DNA of 64,000 nt from Pseudomonadota bacterium (GCA_018241025.1 JAFEEQ010000003.1:248001-312000); one strand, 5' to 3'; numbered from the stretch's first letter, positions 8,266-17,555 are shown. Notes: a model not told the origin generated them from the letters alone. Program-made: numbers and translations.

Positions 8266-9387
8266 TCAGATCACTTCCAGTGTGTCGCGGTCCGGTAACG
8301 GCGGGAACGGCGCGGTGGGGAGGGATTGATACCAATAGGCGACGGAGGCGATGTCGTCCTGCAAGGGAAGATATTGCCGGTCCCTGTGCGTGCGCCAGCC
8401 GAGGGCCTGGATGGTGATGCGCAGATCGCTTTCGAAGCGCACGGGATCCATGACATGGAAGCGGTACATGCCGAAGCGGGTCTGGGAGCGGTAAACCCCG
8501 TCGGGCCGCAGGACCTGGGGAACGCCGGCATAGGGCGTGACGAATTCCTGATAGGCATTCTCGACATTGCGCTCGCCCGAGACACGCTTGCCCGCGCCGA
8601 CGTCGAAATTGTAGGCGCCGCAGAAATAATCCTCGGTGCCGGTGCCGCAGATGGTTGGGAAGTCCTTGTCGCCGTCCATGTAGAACTTGATCTCGCCCTC
8701 GCCCCACCAGCCGCTGTTGTTCACACCCCAGGCCATATAGGTGCCGACATAGTGGCCCTGCCCCTTCACACCATCGAGGATCGTATAGACCTCCTTGTAG
8801 GGCAGCGGATTGGTGCGGCGGAACTGGGCGTGGAAATAGGCGCAGTCTTCCGGGACCTCGGTCAGCGTGTAGTTGATCTGGTAGTAGACGACGATGGCCT
8901 CGTCGGCGAGGTTCTGCACGGTGAAGCGCGCGCGCTTGCGGAACGGCATCTCCCAATAACAGTTGAAGGCGCGGCCGGGATTGACGCAGACCGGCAGCGA
9001 GGTGACCTGCGCGAATTCCTCCCAGCCATTGCAGAAGAAATCGCCGGCCGGGCATTCGATGGCGGGCTGCTCCTGATCGTCCCAATAAGCCCGCAGGACG
9101 GTGAAGCGCCACTTGCCGCGCGCCAGCGTCATCCAGATCTGCTGGATCGCGCCCTGGCCTTCGATGTTCGCGAGTTCGAAGGTCTCGCCGGGCGGGATGA
9201 TGATATAGGGCGAGACTTTCCAGCCCTGGCCGAGATCGCGTGCGGCGCCGGCAGCAGGGCCGTCGGTCGACATGCCGCCCTTGCCTTTTTCGCCGGTGAA
9301 GTTCTCGGGCGAGATCGAGCGCGTCTTTGCGTGGCTGAGGCGCGAAAGATTGCCGAGGTTGAGGCCGAGGCCGTTGAACTGGGTCAT
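8266..9387 (-). CDS. DUF2961 protein (glycoside hydrolase family 172)
   Basis: A 373-aa cytoplasmic protein of the DUF2961/GH172 family, whose characterised members act on fructose- or arabinose-containing disaccharides and glycans. The jelly-roll core carries the highly conserved GTGTEDYFCGAYNF segment and the GWWGEGEIKFYMDGD strand. No signal peptide is seen, so the substrate would be imported first, consistent with the adjacent GPH symporter. The ATG at 9387 is chosen because an AAAGGAAC ribosome site precedes it. Upstream in-frame sequence belongs to a palindromic repeat. Confidence 0.88.
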   Translation of the reverse strand: MTQFNGLGLNLGNLSRLSHAKTRSISPENFTGEKGKGGMSTDGPAAGAARDLGQGWKVSPYIIIPPGETFELANIEGQGAIQQIWMTLARGKWRFTVLRAYWDDQEQPAIECPAGDFFCNGWEEFAQVTSLPVCVNPGRAFNCYWEMPFRKRARFTVQNLADEAIVVYYQINYTLTEVPEDCAYFHAQFRRTNPLPYKEVYTILDGVKGQGHYVGTYMAWGVNNSGWWGEGEIKFYMDGDKDFPTICGTGTEDYFCGAYNFDVGAGKRVSGERNVENAYQEFVTPYAGVPQVLRPDGVYRSQTRFGMYRFHVMDPVRFESDLRITIQALGWRTHRDRQYLPLQDDIASVAYWYQSLPTAPFPPLPDRDTLEVI

Positions 9388-9410
9388 CCGGTTCCTTTCA
9401 TACCAACCTT

Positions 9411-9528
9411 TCACCATGGCCGGGCTTGACCCGGCCATCCAGCGCGTCGCGCAGCGACGCAACGAACGAGTCATTGGCGCGCGGATGCGCGCCTGCTGGG
9501 TGGCCGGCTCGGGGACCGGCCATGGTGA
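9411..9528. repeat. Composite palindromic intergenic repeat (element 1)
   Basis: The ends form a perfect 13-bp inverted repeat, TCACCATGGCCGG (9411-9423) and CCGGCCATGGTGA (9516-9528). Each end also folds into its own hairpin (GGCCGGG...CCCGGCC and GGCCGG...CCGGCC). It fills the 162-bp gap between the GH172 and lactonase genes, which share a strand, so it would be transcribed and could act as an mRNA hairpin. Confidence 0.8.
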
Positions 9529-9549
9529 GGGTGGCGGAGATGAAGAATA

Positions 9550-10380
9550 TCATGCGAGACCGTAAAATGCGGCCGCCGTGCCGCCGAAGATGGATGCTCG
9601 GTCGGCCTCGGACAGATGCGCCGTGAGCGCTTCGGCGGCGCTGAGCCACTGCGCGTAGCTGCCGGCTTCGGTGAGCACCGGCCAGTCGCTGCCCCACATC
9701 AGACGCGAAGGGCCGAAGAAGCGCAACAGCACGTCGACATAGGGCCGGAGCGTCTCGGCCGACCAGCCGGGGCCGGCTTCGGTGGCGAGACCCGAGAGCT
9801 TGCAGACGGCGTTCGAGTTATTGGCGATGTAGCTGATGTAGCTCGACCAGGTGCCGAGCTCGCTCTTCGCGATGTCGGGTTTGGCGGCGTGATCGATCAC
9901 GACCGGCAGATCGGGATAGGTCTCGATGAATTCGGCGAGCGCAGGAAGCTGGCGCGGCTTGATCAGCGCGTCGAAGCGCAGCCTGCCGCGCAACATCGCC
10001 TCGACCACCCGCGCATGGCCGGGACGCAGGAGCCATTCGGTATCCGCGATGTCCTGCACCATCGGACGCAGCCCGAGCAGCTTCGGATCGGCACAGAGCC
10101 GCGCGATGCGCGAGGGCGCGTCCTCGGCCTCGAAATCGACCCAGCCGACGACGCCGGCGATGAAGGGTGTCGTCCCGGCCAGTTCGAGCAGATAGAGCGT
10201 TTCGGCTTCGGTCGGCGCGGCCTGGATGAGGATCGTCCGGTCGATGCGCGCCGCCTGCAGCAGCGGCTCGAGTTCGGCGGGAAGGATGTCGCGGGCGAGC
10301 TTCGGAAACGCCTCGGGCGTGAGCCAGCCATAGTCGCCGCGATCCGGGCGCCAGAAATGCTGGTGCGCGTCGATCCGCAT
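9550..10380 (-). CDS. Amidohydrolase, L-fuconolactonase-like
   Basis: A 276-aa amidohydrolase-2 family lactonase, probably opening a sugar-acid lactone such as L-fucono-1,5-lactone. N-terminal DAHQHFW supplies the first metal-site histidines, VVIDHAAKPD the third conserved His, and MWGSDWPV the catalytic Asp region. Its start overlaps the fucU stop by one base (TGATG). The pairing with a fucose mutarotase supports fuconolactone rather than other lactones, but rhamnono- or galactonolactone are alternatives. Confidence 0.85.
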   Translation of the reverse strand: MRIDAHQHFWRPDRGDYGWLTPEAFPKLARDILPAELEPLLQAARIDRTILIQAAPTEAETLYLLELAGTTPFIAGVVGWVDFEAEDAPSRIARLCADPKLLGLRPMVQDIADTEWLLRPGHARVVEAMLRGRLRFDALIKPRQLPALAEFIETYPDLPVVIDHAAKPDIAKSELGTWSSYISYIANNSNAVCKLSGLATEAGPGWSAETLRPYVDVLLRFFGPSRLMWGSDWPVLTEAGSYAQWLSAAEALTAHLSEADRASIFGGTAAAFYGLA

Positions 10381-10820
10381 CAGGCGTCGATCCCGGAGCG
10401 GATGACGCCCTTCTTGAGGATGAGATTGCCGTAGAGCCGCGTCTCGCCGGTGGCGACGATGGCGTAAGCCTCGCGGGCGCGGGCATAGAAAGTGTTGCGT
10501 TCGATCGGCGCGATCGGACCGCGATAGCCGCCATCGGCCAGCGCCGCGATGAAGTCGGTCGTGATCGACGGAATCTCCTCGGGCCGATCGACGACGGCCA
10601 TGCGAAAGGACGCGGCGGGCACGAAATCATCGAGCGGCAGGATTGAGGCGATGGCGCGGACGAGACGCGGCGCATCGATGCCCTCGGCACGGATCAGGCG
10701 GCGGGCATTGGCGGCGGCGGGAAAGTTGGCGTCGGCGACGACGATCTCGTCGCCGTGGCCCATGGCGCGCAGATGGGCGAGCAATCCCGGTCCCAAAAGG
10801 GGATCGATACCCTTCAACAT
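10380..10820 (-). CDS. fucU: RbsD/FucU family sugar mutarotase, probably L-fucose mutarotase
   Basis: A 146-aa protein that interconverts sugar anomers. The family signature MGHGDEIVVADANFPA near residues 21-36 includes the catalytic His, and a C-terminal GETRLYGNLILKKGV is typical of FucU rather than RbsD. It is the first gene of the minus-strand sugar operon and diverges from the altronate-dehydratase-like gene across a 94-bp gap. Confidence 0.88.
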   Translation of the reverse strand: MLKGIDPLLGPGLLAHLRAMGHGDEIVVADANFPAAANARRLIRAEGIDAPRLVRAIASILPLDDFVPAASFRMAVVDRPEEIPSITTDFIAALADGGYRGPIAPIERNTFYARAREAYAIVATGETRLYGNLILKKGVIRSGIDA

Positions 10821-10914
10821 ATGCGCTGCCGCTCCCTGTCCGGCCTCGCATTCGGGCCGATTGAGGCTAGACTGTAAGGGTTCACCTGCGCCCTGCAAGC
10901 GCGAAGGAGTCCCA

Positions 10915-12435
10915 GTGTCCGACGTCGTTTCTGCCGATGCCGTAGCGGTACGCCTGCACCCGTCCGACAACGTCGTCGTGGCGACGCGGCGCATCGCGCC
11001 GGGCACGCGGGTGGAAGGCATCGCGGCGCGCGAGGCTGTGCCGTCCGGTCACAAGATCGCGACGGCCGCGATCCCGATGGGATCGGCGGTGCGAAAATAC
11101 GGCCAGGTGATCGGCGTGGCGACCGCGGATATCGCGCCGGGCGCGCATGTGCATACGCAGAACCTCGCCATGTCCGATCTGCGCGAAGCGGCGAGCGGCG
11201 GCCAGGCCTGGAACGCTGTGCAGGCGCCGAAGAGCTTCCGCGGCTTTCGCCGGGCGAACGGCAAGACGGGTGTGCGGAACTATATCGGCGTGCTGACGAG
11301 CGTGAACTGCTCCGCCACCGTGGCGCGGCATATCGCGGAAGCGGCGGAACGCCAGGGCCTGCTGCGCGACTTCGGGCATGTCGACGGCATCGTGCCGATC
11401 GTTCATTCGAGCGGCTGCGGCATGGCGAATAGCGGCGACGGTTTCGATATCCTGAAGCGCACCCTGTGGGGTACGGCGGCGAATGCGAATTTCGGTGCGG
11501 TGCTTCTGGTCGGGCTCGGTTGCGAAATGATGCAGATCGACCGTCTGAAAAAGGATTATGGCATCGCCGAGGGTGAGAGCTTCCAGAGCTACACCATCCA
11601 GGATGCCGGCGGCACGCGGCGCGCGATCGAGGAAGGCCTTGCGCGCTTGAAGACCATGCTGCCGGTGGCGGATCGGGCGCGGCGCGAAGAGGTGCCGGCG
11701 AGCGAGCTGGTGCTCGGCCTGCAATGCGGCGGCTCCGACGCGTGGTCGGGCGTGACCTCGAACCCGGCGCTGGGCAATGCCTCGGACCGGCTCGCGGCGC
11801 TGGGCGCGACGGTGATCCTGTCGGAGACGCCTGAGATCTATGGCGCGGAGCACCTGCTCTATGCACGAGCGCGGGCATCGGAGGTTTCGACAAAGCTGCG
11901 GGCGCGGCTCGACTGGTGGGAGCATTACACGCGCATCAATGGCGCGGAGATGAACAACAATCCATCGCCCGGCAACAAGGCGGGCGGTTTGACGACCATT
12001 CTCGAAAAGTCGCTGGGCGCGGTGGCGAAAGCGGGAACATCGCCGCTCAACGACGTGATCGAATATGCGGCGCCGCTGCGCGAACGCGGACTGAACTTCA
12101 TGGACAGCCCCGGCTTCGATCCGGCATCGGCGACCGGTCAGGTGGCGAGCGGCGCGACGATGATCGCCTTCACGACCGGACGCGGCTCCGCCTATGGCTG
12201 TAAGCCCTCGCCCTCGATCAAGCTGGCGTCGAACAGCGAAATCTACGCCCGCATGAAGGACGACATCGATATCGATTGCGGCGGCATTGCGCGCGGCCTG
12301 GCGAGCGTCGAAGACAAGGGCGCGGAAGTCCTGGACCTGCTGCTGCGCGTCGCGTCGGGCGAGAAGAGCAAGAGCGAGGAACTCGGCTATGGCGGGGCGG
12401 AGTTCGTGCCCTGGCAGGTCGGCGCCGTGATGTGA
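10915..12435 (+). CDS. UxaA family altronate dehydratase-type enzyme
   Basis: A 506-aa protein with an N-terminal SAF-type domain (residues about 10-85) and the UxaA catalytic region. It has conserved cysteine motifs HSSGCGMA, GLGCEMMQI, LQCGGSDAWSG and AYGCKPSPS. Altronate dehydratases remove water from aldonic acids to give 2-keto-3-deoxy sugars. Next to fucose mutarotase and fuconolactonase it may act on fuconate or another aldonate (inference). The GTG start is chosen from a GAAGGAG ribosome site 6 bp upstream. Confidence 0.88.
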   Translation: MSDVVSADAVAVRLHPSDNVVVATRRIAPGTRVEGIAAREAVPSGHKIATAAIPMGSAVRKYGQVIGVATADIAPGAHVHTQNLAMSDLREAASGGQAWNAVQAPKSFRGFRRANGKTGVRNYIGVLTSVNCSATVARHIAEAAERQGLLRDFGHVDGIVPIVHSSGCGMANSGDGFDILKRTLWGTAANANFGAVLLVGLGCEMMQIDRLKKDYGIAEGESFQSYTIQDAGGTRRAIEEGLARLKTMLPVADRARREEVPASELVLGLQCGGSDAWSGVTSNPALGNASDRLAALGATVILSETPEIYGAEHLLYARARASEVSTKLRARLDWWEHYTRINGAEMNNNPSPGNKAGGLTTILEKSLGAVAKAGTSPLNDVIEYAAPLRERGLNFMDSPGFDPASATGQVASGATMIAFTTGRGSAYGCKPSPSIKLASNSEIYARMKDDIDIDCGGIARGLASVEDKGAEVLDLLLRVASGEKSKSEELGYGGAEFVPWQVGAVM

Positions 12436-12437
12436 CA

Positions 12438-12450
12438 CCCCAAGTTGGGG
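12438..12450 (+). terminator. Short GC hairpin after the UxaA-like gene
   Basis: CCCCAAGTTGGGG is a near-perfect inverted repeat starting 3 bases after the stop codon. There is no clear T-run, so it is either a weak terminator or an operator for mlaA 78 bp downstream. Confidence 0.3.
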
Positions 12451-12527
12451 AAGACGCTTTGGGGGCCGTAGACGGACGCCGAAGAACCCCTGTATCGTCA
12501 CCGCCATAAAACTGTGACAGCAGTGAT

Positions 12528-13262
12528 GTGGGGGATCGATTGCAGCTCGTCCGATTGGCCGCGGCGTTGATGCTGGGGCTCTTCCTTGCGGCCTGTTCCA
12601 CCACGCAGGAATCGATCGATCAGAACGACCCGTTCGAGAAGATCAATCGAGAGGTCTTCGCCTTCAATCACGGGCTGGACAATCGCGTCGCCCTGCCCGC
12701 CGCCACGTTCTACCGCAGTGCAGCACCGCCGGCCTTTCGCGAGCATCTGCACTACTTCCTGACAAATCTTCACCTGCCGGTGACCTTCGCCAACGACGTG
12801 CTGCAAGGCAATTTCGAGCGCGGCGGCGAAGCCGCAGGGCGGTTCGCGGTCAATTCGACCGTCGGCTTCGTCGGCGTGTTCGACGTCGCCACCGGCTGGG
12901 GCATGCCCTATCACCAGGAAGATTTCGGCCAGACCATGGGCTGGTACGGCGTCGGCGAGGGACCCTATCTGGTGGTTCCGCTGGCCGGACCGGCGGTGCC
13001 GCGCGACATCGCCGGCGGCGTGGTCGACGGCTACCTGAACCCGCTCGGCTACATCCAGTGGAAGCACAAGAACTATTACTTCTCCTGGCCGCTGCGCGTG
13101 CTGGCGCTGGTGGATTCCCGTTCGCTGGGCATCGACGCGCTGCGCGATATCCAGCGCTCCTCGATCGACCTCTACGCCACGACGCGCAGCCTCTACCGCC
13201 AGTCCCGCAATGCCGAAATCCACAATGGCCAGCCGGACGTGATGGGTTTGCCGGACTTCTGA
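12528..13262 (+). CDS. mlaA: MlaA (VacJ) family outer-membrane lipoprotein
   Basis: Outer-membrane lipoprotein that in the Mla system removes mislocalised phospholipids from the outer leaflet. It has a signal peptide with lipobox FLAAC (Cys at residue 23), then the MlaA domain with NDPFEKINREVFAFN, PVTFANDVLQGNFERG and TVGFVGVFDVA. The length of 244 aa is typical. Start alternatives are GTG 12528 (used) and TTG 12540; the latter has a better-placed GGGGGAT ribosome site and also gives a good lipoprotein signal. It sits 22 bp upstream of hpnN, linking it with lipid transport. Confidence 0.92.
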   Translation: MGDRLQLVRLAAALMLGLFLAACSTTQESIDQNDPFEKINREVFAFNHGLDNRVALPAATFYRSAAPPAFREHLHYFLTNLHLPVTFANDVLQGNFERGGEAAGRFAVNSTVGFVGVFDVATGWGMPYHQEDFGQTMGWYGVGEGPYLVVPLAGPAVPRDIAGGVVDGYLNPLGYIQWKHKNYYFSWPLRVLALVDSRSLGIDALRDIQRSSIDLYATTRSLYRQSRNAEIHNGQPDVMGLPDF

Positions 13263-13284
13263 GGCTCCGCTACAAGCGGGCCCC

Positions 13285-15864
13285 ATGTCCATCGTCGAAC
13301 GGATCGTGGCGCTCTGCACGCGCCTGCCCACCCTTGTCATCGCGCTGCTTCTGGCCCTTGCCGCGGCGAGCGCGGTCTATACCGCCAGCCATTTCGACAT
13401 GGACACGGATTCGAGCAAACTGATTTCGCCCAAGGTCGAATGGCGCCAGCGCGAAATCCACTACGACTCCCTGTTCCCGCAGCAGGCCAACCTCATCCTT
13501 ATCGTGGTCGACGGCAAGACGCCTGAGATCGCCGAGCGCGCGACCGCCGACCTGACCGCCAAGCTCGCCGGGCAGACCAACCTGTTCTCCATCGTGCGCC
13601 GGCCGGACGGGGGCGACTTCTTCAACCGGAACGGCATGCTGTTTCTCCCGCTCGACGAGGTGAAGAGCAACACGCAGCAGATGATCCAGGCGGCGCCGTT
13701 CCTGGGGCCGATGGCCTCCGACCCGTCTCTGCGCGGCATCATGCAGAGCCTGCAGACCGCGCTGCTCGGCGTGGAACACGATCAGGCCAAGCTGTCGGAT
13801 ATCGCGCGGCCGGTGCATGCGCTGGGCGGAGCCATCGATGCGGTGGAGCGCGGTGAGCATCCGTTCTTCTCCTGGCGCGCGCTGGTCAACGATGCGCCGC
13901 CCGACAAGCGCGAATTGCAGCGCTTCATCGAAGTACAGCCACGGCTCGATTTCGGCGCGCTCGAACCGGGTGCCGATGCAACAGATGCGATCCGCGCCGC
14001 GGCCGCCTCGCTCAATCTCGACGAGGCGCATGGCGTGCGTGTGCGCCTGACCGGGCCGGTGCCGCTGTCGGATGAGGAATTCGCGACGCTGGCCGAGCGG
14101 GCCTGGCTGATGGGCGCGGCGATGATGATCGCGGTGCTGGCGACGCTGTGGCTCGCGGTGCGCTCGTTCAAGATCATTGGCGCGATCCTGATCACGCTGT
14201 TCGCGGGCCTCGCGATCACGATGGCGGCGGGCCTCGCCATCGCCCATGTCTTCAACATCATCTCCATCGCCTTCGTCGCGCTGTTCGTCGGGCTGGGCGT
14301 CGACTTCGGCATCCAGTTCTGCGTGCGCTATCGCCATGAGCGCTTCATCGGATTTCCGCTGCGCGAGGCGCTGACGGCGGCGGGCCGCAGCGTCGGCATG
14401 CCGCTGGCACTGGCGGCCGCGGCGACTGCGGTGGGTTTCTTCTCGTTCCTGCCGACTTCCTATAGCGGCGTCGCCGAGCTCGGCCTTGTGGCCGGCATCG
14501 GCATGATCGTCGCCTTTGCGCTCAGCGTCTCGCTGCTGCCGGCATTGCTGACGGTGTTCAATCCGAAGGGTGAGACCGAAGAGGTCGGCTATCGTGTTCT
14601 GGCGGCCGTCGACCGCGTGATGATCTCGCATCGCCGGCAATTGATGTGGGGCGCGGGCGCGGTGGCGGTCGTCGCGGCAGTGCTGTGCGCCTTCGTCAGG
14701 TTCGACTTCAATCCGCTCGACCTGCGCAGCGCCAAGACGGAATCGGTATCGACGATCCTCGACCTGATGAAGGATCCCGTGACCTCGCCCAATACGATCG
14801 ACGTGCTGGCACCCAACTTGAAAGCCGCGCAGGCGCTGGCGGTGAAGCTTTCGGCGCTGCCGCAGGTGGGTCAGGCGATCACCATCGCGGACTACATTCC
14901 GGGCGATCAGACCCGTAAGCTCGCGGTGATCGGCGACGCCGATCTTCTGCTCGACGCGACGATCAATCCCTTCGCGGTCAAGCCCGATCCGACGGATGCG
15001 GAAATCGTCGACAGCCTGAAGGCCACGGCCAAGGCGTTGCGCGCTGCGGCGGCGAAAGATACCAGCGGCTCCAAGGACGCACTGGCGCTGGCCGGCGTGC
15101 TCGACAAGCTCGCCTCCGGAAGTCCTGCGTTGAGGGCCGCCGCGACCGATGTACTGGTGCCGCCGCTCAAGACCATGCTCGGTCAGATGGCGGCTTCGCT
15201 GCAGGCCTCCGAGGTCACGATCGAGAACATGCCGGCGGATCTGGTAGCAGACTGGATCGCCAAAGACGGCACGGCACGGATCCAGGTTTCGCCGAAGGAC
15301 ACATCGGGCTCCAACGCCTCGCTCAACGCGTTTTCCAAGGCCGTGCAGAAACTGGCGCCGGACGCGACGGGCGTGCCGATCTCGATCCGCGAATCCGGCA
15401 CCACCATCGTCGACGCCTTCATCCAGGCCGGGCTTCTATCTTTCGTCGCGATCACCATCCTGCTGCTGTTCGTGTTGCGCAGCCTCCATCAGGTGCTGTT
15501 GACGATCATCCCGCTGGCGCTGACCGGGCTTCTGACCATCGGCACTGCGGTGGCGATCGGGCTCGAGCTCAACTTCGCCAATGTGATCGCGCTGCCTCTG
15601 CTGTTCGGCATCGGCGTCGCCTTCAACATCTATTTCGTGATGGCGTGGCGCGCCGGGCAGATCGATCTGCTGCAGTCGAGCCTGACACGCGCGGTGATCT
15701 TCAGCGCCGCGACGACGGCGAGCGGCTTCGGCAGCCTTTGGCTGTCGAGCCATCCCGGTACCGCGAGCATGGGCGAGCTGCTGATGATCTCGCTCGGCTG
15801 GACGCTGGCGACAACGCTGTTCTTCCTCCCGGCGCTGATGGGCAAGCCGGAGCAGGCACGTTAA
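13285..15864 (+). CDS. hpnN: Hopanoid-associated RND transporter HpnN
   Basis: An 859-aa MMPL/RND-type transporter that moves hopanoids from inner to outer membrane in characterised bacteria. The topology is the usual one: an N-terminal helix (residues about 13-32), a large periplasmic domain, a helix bundle around 275-440 including GLGVDFGIQFCVRY, a second periplasmic domain, and a final helix bundle from about 715. It is preceded closely by mlaA and is encoded about 1.7 kb from hpnM, the MlaC-like partner on the other strand. Confidence 0.93.
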   Translation: MSIVERIVALCTRLPTLVIALLLALAAASAVYTASHFDMDTDSSKLISPKVEWRQREIHYDSLFPQQANLILIVVDGKTPEIAERATADLTAKLAGQTNLFSIVRRPDGGDFFNRNGMLFLPLDEVKSNTQQMIQAAPFLGPMASDPSLRGIMQSLQTALLGVEHDQAKLSDIARPVHALGGAIDAVERGEHPFFSWRALVNDAPPDKRELQRFIEVQPRLDFGALEPGADATDAIRAAAASLNLDEAHGVRVRLTGPVPLSDEEFATLAERAWLMGAAMMIAVLATLWLAVRSFKIIGAILITLFAGLAITMAAGLAIAHVFNIISIAFVALFVGLGVDFGIQFCVRYRHERFIGFPLREALTAAGRSVGMPLALAAAATAVGFFSFLPTSYSGVAELGLVAGIGMIVAFALSVSLLPALLTVFNPKGETEEVGYRVLAAVDRVMISHRRQLMWGAGAVAVVAAVLCAFVRFDFNPLDLRSAKTESVSTILDLMKDPVTSPNTIDVLAPNLKAAQALAVKLSALPQVGQAITIADYIPGDQTRKLAVIGDADLLLDATINPFAVKPDPTDAEIVDSLKATAKALRAAAAKDTSGSKDALALAGVLDKLASGSPALRAAATDVLVPPLKTMLGQMAASLQASEVTIENMPADLVADWIAKDGTARIQVSPKDTSGSNASLNAFSKAVQKLAPDATGVPISIRESGTTIVDAFIQAGLLSFVAITILLLFVLRSLHQVLLTIIPLALTGLLTIGTAVAIGLELNFANVIALPLLFGIGVAFNIYFVMAWRAGQIDLLQSSLTRAVIFSAATTASGFGSLWLSSHPGTASMGELLMISLGWTLATTLFFLPALMGKPEQAR

Positions 15865-15890
15865 ATCCACGATTACGGCACGATGAAATA

Positions 15891-15904
15891 CGCGCATATG
15901 CGCG
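15891..15904. promoter_or_regulatory. 14-bp perfect palindrome downstream of hpnN
   Basis: CGCGCATATGCGCG is a perfect palindrome, flanked by ATGAAA (15883-15888) and TTTCAT (15909-15914), so the whole could form a long hairpin. It lies in the 127-bp gap between hpnN and the DUF535 gene. It could be an operator for the downstream gene or a transcript hairpin ending hpnN; no T-run follows. Confidence 0.4.
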
Positions 15905-15991
15905 CGGGTTTCATGATCGGCGGAAGTTGGCGGTGATAATCTGTGCTCGGAGTAGAGCAGCGCCGATTCATCATGAGAAATTCGTAACGCC

Positions 15992-16939
15992 ATGCGGCCC
16001 GATAACGGCTGCGGGACGCCGCTGTCGCGCGTCCTGACGATTGCGCGAGCCACGACGCTTGGCGACGGGCTGCGCTTTGGCTTGGCCGAGCGCTCCGACA
16101 CCGCGATCCGCGATCACTGGATTCCGTTTCTCGACGGGTTTGTTGCGGAAAACGGACTGCCGCCGCCCGGTGCAGACCTGCTCCTGAAGCCGGTCAACCA
16201 GTACGTGATCCTCGATCTGCCGCCGCGAACGCGCGTGCGGCTTCTCAGCGAGCATTACCGGTTGATGGCGAAGTTCGCGACGCCAGGGGTGTTGCGCGCC
16301 GTGTGGGAAAACGGGGTTTTCGACGCCGGCACCTTCGAAGGCCGCACGAACCGCTATCGGCTGTCGTTCTGCGGCACCGCTGTGCATCAGACCCGCAAGG
16401 AAGGCGAGATGACTATCGTGCTTGGCGAAGACGGCGGCGAGCCGCTCGCCAAACTTACATTGATCCTCAATGCGAATGAATCCGGACGCCAGGGGGTGAT
16501 GATCGGCGGCGTGCAGGGACCCAGGAATGCGGCGGCGAAAGAGATCGTGGTGTCCGCGACGCGCGACATGTACGGGCTTCGGCCGCGCGACGCGGTGCTA
16601 TTGGCGGCCGGGGCCATCGGCGCCGCGATCGGCGCGCGGGAAAGCTGGGGCGTCTCGGGCGATCTGCATGTGCATCATGCGCGCAGCCGGCGCCATCAGA
16701 AGAAATTCCATGCGGATTACGATGCGTTCTGGGCCGAACGCGGTGCGGAGCGGGCCTGGCCCTTTGGCTGGATTCTTGCGGTGCCGGCGGCTTCCGGAAA
16801 CTCGGGGCGAACCGCCAATGGGCGGCGGCGCGACGCGCTGAAACACATGATCTGGTGCCTGACCCAAGCCGCCTTCACCGGCGCGGAAGATGCGCGGAAG
16901 GCAGCGAACGAATCCGGCGAGGCTTTGCGCTGTGCCTGA
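15992..16939 (+). CDS. DUF535 (VirK/YbjX-like) protein
   Basis: A 315-aa protein of the VirK/YbjX (DUF535) family. The conserved C-terminal half contains MIGGVQGPRNAAAKE, VVSATRDMYGLRPRD, a SWGVSGDLHVHHARSRR segment and FHADYDAFWAERG. In enterobacteria such proteins are linked to envelope stress and virulence, but the biochemical role is unknown. No signal peptide is seen. The stop overlaps the start of the following methyltransferase by 8 nt, implying coupled translation. Confidence 0.78.
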   Translation: MRPDNGCGTPLSRVLTIARATTLGDGLRFGLAERSDTAIRDHWIPFLDGFVAENGLPPPGADLLLKPVNQYVILDLPPRTRVRLLSEHYRLMAKFATPGVLRAVWENGVFDAGTFEGRTNRYRLSFCGTAVHQTRKEGEMTIVLGEDGGEPLAKLTLILNANESGRQGVMIGGVQGPRNAAAKEIVVSATRDMYGLRPRDAVLLAAGAIGAAIGARESWGVSGDLHVHHARSRRHQKKFHADYDAFWAERGAERAWPFGWILAVPAASGNSGRTANGRRRDALKHMIWCLTQAAFTGAEDARKAANESGEALRCA

Positions 16940-17555
16940 GATCGCCGTCCTCGACTGGCTCAAGCGTCTGGCGCGCGACCCGTGGCGCGACCGGGTGGAC
17001 TGGCGCTATGGCAGCGACACGAGCGGCACGATCCAGATGGCGGAGCTGGAGGTCGCCTCGGACAACGTCCGCTACGCCTATTGCTACCGCGGCACACTGG
17101 GTTGGGTGATCCGGCGCTTCCTGAAGGCGCTGCCGGTGGATCCGGCGCAGACCAATTTCGTCGATTTCGGCTCGGGCAAGGGGCGTGCGCTTCTGGTCGC
17201 GTCCGAGTTTGCCTTCAGGCGCATCATCGGCGTGGAATTCTGCGAGGAGCTTCATCGCACCGCCGAGCACAACATTGCGCGCTTGCCGGAGGATCGGCGG
17301 AGGCGAACCGTCTCGCTTTATCAGGATGTTACGACCTTCGATCTCCCGCCGGGCGACCTGGTCGCGTATATTTACAATTCCTTCGGACCGCCGGTGCTGG
17401 ACGACGTTGTGGCAAAGCTTTGCGCACATCGCGACCGCGGATATGCGGTGCACGTCATCTACATCAACCCCAAGCATCGCGACGTGCTGGAAGCGGCCGG
17501 AAGGTTCGTGCCGGTGTTCCGGCACGAAAAGGGCCTTACCTACCGTGTCGACTGA
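16932..17555 (+). CDS. Class I SAM-dependent methyltransferase
   Basis: A 207-aa methyltransferase with motif I FVDFGSGKGRALLVASEF (residues about 77-94), the acidic IIGVEFCEELHRTAE strand and VAYIYNSFGPP as the motif IV region. The substrate is unknown. The GTG at 16932 is preferred over the ATG at 16890, which would run 50 bp inside the DUF535 gene. It ends on TGATCA, the same six bases that hold the stop of convergent hpnM. Confidence 0.78.
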   Translation: MPEIAVLDWLKRLARDPWRDRVDWRYGSDTSGTIQMAELEVASDNVRYAYCYRGTLGWVIRRFLKALPVDPAQTNFVDFGSGKGRALLVASEFAFRRIIGVEFCEELHRTAEHNIARLPEDRRRRTVSLYQDVTTFDLPPGDLVAYIYNSFGPPVLDDVVAKLCAHRDRGYAVHVIYINPKHRDVLEAAGRFVPVFRHEKGLTYRVD

